Assembly (NCBI GenBank): GCA_963680875.1
Contig: OY804585.1
Span: 29,130,186-29,194,185, forward strand
DNA: 64,000 bases
DNA from: Bathymodiolus brooksi
Taxonomy: Eukaryota > Mollusca > Bivalvia > Mytilida > Modiolidae
Reading direction: 5' to 3'
Part shown: in pieces, positions 63,712 through 64,000 of the stretch
Layout: every line of letters starts with the position of its first letter
How positions within the stretch are numbered: the first letter of the stretch is position 1
The notes under the pieces: generated by a model
Seen by the model: only the letters and a program-made list of their open reading frames with translations
Database searches by the model: none
Told to the model about the DNA's origin: nothing
Position numbers and translations under genes: made by a program

Positions 63712-64000
63712 AGGACAGACAATACAATGGCCAAAAGAACAAGGACAAGAGGACAAACAATACAATGGCCAAAAGAACAAGGACAAGATGACATACAATA
63801 CAATGGCCAAAAGAACAAGGACAAGAGGACAAACAATACAATGGCCAAAAGAACAAGGACAAGAGGACAAACAATACAATGGCCAAAAGAACAAGGACAA
63901 GAGGACAAACAATACAATGGCCAAAAGAACAAGGACAAGAGAACAAACAATACAATGGCCAAAAGAACAAGGACAAGAGGACAAACATTGCAATGGCCAA
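63712..64000. repeat. 38-bp array, about 7.6 copies, runs off the window
   Basis: Unit ACAATGGCCAAAAGAACAAG then GACAAGAGGACAAACAAT. CAATGG starts recur every 38 bases from 63725. The unit is the GGCCAAAAG-AAGGACAA part of family D, next to the part amplified at 6359-8540. Confidence 0.95.

Noticed and set aside
63679..64000. Three overlapping 86- to 104-codon ORFs with CLSSCPCSFGHCIV repeats
   Set aside because: All three frames stay open because of the 38-bp array; Cys-rich appearance is accidental.

Overview
The window looks like AT-rich nuclear DNA of a marine invertebrate, most likely a bivalve mollusc and perhaps a mytilid. The reasons are a spliced, gene-poor layout, tRNA-headed SINEs that end in a molluscan-style conserved 3' block, a Penelope-type reverse transcriptase like those abundant in mussels, and dispersed elements carrying hammerhead-like motifs. 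There is no operon structure and nothing bacterial. The species assignment is inference from repeat families recalled from memory, not from a search.

Host genes are almost absent. The one recognisable host segment is at the left edge: the terminal coding exon of EMC10 (ER membrane complex subunit 10) at 896-976, with a possible 34-nt exon upstream and a SINE inside the intron. One unassigned ORF with a membrane segment (42605-42904) may also be host.

From 1 to 14 kb the DNA is SINEs, two or three dispersed repeat families and large tandem arrays (a 59-bp satellite of about 37 copies at 6359-8540, then 33-, 27- and 31-bp minisatellites). From 14.3 to 18.7 kb a 49-bp array is split by about 3.1 kb holding a 5'-truncated LINE (RT ORF 15172-17031) and a long hairpin. 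From 19 to 23 kb come more SINEs, two hammerhead-like retroelement fragments and a Crypton-type tyrosine recombinase C-terminus (22204-22698). From 23.2 to 28.95 kb a nearly complete two-ORF LINE sits inside one arm of a hairpin element; its ORF2 is interrupted only by two in-frame stops. Immediately downstream is a 113-bp-arm perfect inverted repeat with an internal 53-bp duplication.

From 30 to 45 kb there are Penelope-like fragments (30.2-31.0 kb; 43.48-45.42 kb, with a YIDD RT interrupted by one stop and one deletion), a pogo-like transposase start, a third LINE fragment and a 284-bp ATCA microsatellite. From 45.7 to 49.4 kb lies a direct segmental duplication in which one copy has received a Penelope 3' end. 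From 49.4 kb to the end are further SINEs, a TIR element, a 41-bp array with higher-order structure, a 60-bp array, several long hairpins and a 38-bp array running off the edge.

The genes here do not cooperate; the region is a nest of retroelements and of tandem arrays that repeatedly grow out of the same dispersed repeat. The strongest leads are the hammerhead-like motifs, the hairpins with unrelated arms but a shared CTTCGG apex, and the repeat family that seeds tandem arrays of several different periods.
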